From positions 3,224,001 to 3,288,000 of the forward strand of contig NZ_CP016442.1 in the NCBI RefSeq assembly GCF_001742165.1: a DNA stretch of 64,000 nucleotides, written 5' to 3'. Positions 63,852-64,000 of this stretch are shown in pieces (positions within the stretch are counted from its first letter, which is position 1; every line of letters begins with the position of its first letter). The notes below the pieces were generated by a model, which saw nothing but the letters and a program-made list of their open reading frames with translations, was not told the DNA's origin and did not search any database. This DNA comes from Burkholderia stabilis (GTDB lineage Bacteria; Pseudomonadota; Gammaproteobacteria; Burkholderiales; Burkholderiaceae). Made by a program: the position numbers and the translations under genes.

Positions 63852-64000
63852 GGGGATTCGCCGTTCGCAGTGGTTGACCTGGGGGCGTCGTCAAGGGTGA
63901 ATCGGGACGGTTGCGCATTGCCTGTGCAGCAACGGGCGCATGCGGGGGCCGCGTGGCAGCCGGCGCGCGCAGCGCGCATCGAGCATGAAAAGCCGTCGGG

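Noticed and set aside
63852..64000. A gene at the right edge of the window
   Set aside because: No frame with a start signal or domain; probably the promoter region of miaB, cut by the window end.

Overview
This window looks like core chromosome of a Burkholderia (sensu stricto, probably Burkholderia cepacia complex) or a close relative. The basis is the very high GC, the strongly GC-biased third codon positions (which create long open antisense shadows behind almost every gene), and protein families and gene orders typical of Burkholderiaceae: ubiE-Tim44-ubiJ-ubiB, fmdB-DUF502-aspS-nudB-clsB, murU-amgK opposite lptD-surA-pdxA-rsmA, and miaB-phoH-ybeY-corC-lnt. I saw no rRNA, tRNA, insertion sequence, prophage or CRISPR array. 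Species-level assignment is inference.

Layout. 1-5.4 kb: a secreted CHRD protein, an HSL-type esterase convergent with an EcsC-family gene, a DHA2 drug exporter with a MarR regulator, and a DJ-1/PfpI protein. 5.5-9.9 kb: a compact D-amino-acid module, with a D-threonine/D-serine dehydratase-like PLP enzyme divergent from an RpiR regulator, an N-acyl-D-amino-acid deacylase and a RidA deaminase. Two tandem inverted repeats lie in the divergent promoter region. 10-13 kb: a glyoxalase-fold protein, queF and ilvA. 13.4-17.6 kb: a 43-codon leader ORF coupled to a 1343-residue DUF3683/FAD/Fe-S/CCG oxidoreductase. 17.6-23.4 kb: a HIT protein, DUF971, and the ubiquinone block ubiE, a Tim44-like membrane protein, ubiJ and ubiB, followed by a TPMT-like methyltransferase. 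23.4-28.3 kb: a FmdB zinc ribbon, a DUF502 membrane protein, aspS, nudB and a ClsB-type cardiolipin synthase.

28.4-35.6 kb is a fatty-acid beta-oxidation operon with the same make-up as the Bacillus fadNAE system: a TetR regulator, a ~595-residue acyl-CoA dehydrogenase, a FadN-type fused dehydrogenase/hydratase, a thiolase, and a crotonase whose active-site pattern fits a delta3,delta2-enoyl-CoA isomerase rather than a hydratase. 35.6-39.5 kb: fdhD divergent from a NarM-like nitrate-reductase-associated protein, a YciA-type thioesterase and an Atm1-type ABC exporter. 39.6-47.3 kb: murU-amgK (peptidoglycan sugar recycling) divergent from lptD-surA-pdxA-rsmA (outer-membrane assembly, vitamin B6, ribosome maturation). 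47.4-54.6 kb: an EamA permease, gloA, a YgjP-type metallopeptidase, plsC, gmhB, glyS and glyQ. 55-63.9 kb: a TPR-glycosyltransferase-like protein, then the minus-strand block miaB, phoH, ybeY, chaC, a 49-residue lipoprotein, corC and lnt.

No dramatic new system is evident; this is mostly well-known housekeeping DNA. The observations most worth following are the paired operators in the D-amino-acid module, the translationally coupled 43-codon ORF ahead of the giant oxidoreductase, the long N-terminal extension on YbeY, the small lipoprotein and ChaC protein inserted into the phoH-ybeY-corC-lnt block, the isomerase-like crotonase in the fad operon, the FdhD/NarM pair without a visible molybdoenzyme, and the reduced cysteine set of LptD. 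All assignments were made by reading the sequence and recalling families; no database search was run.
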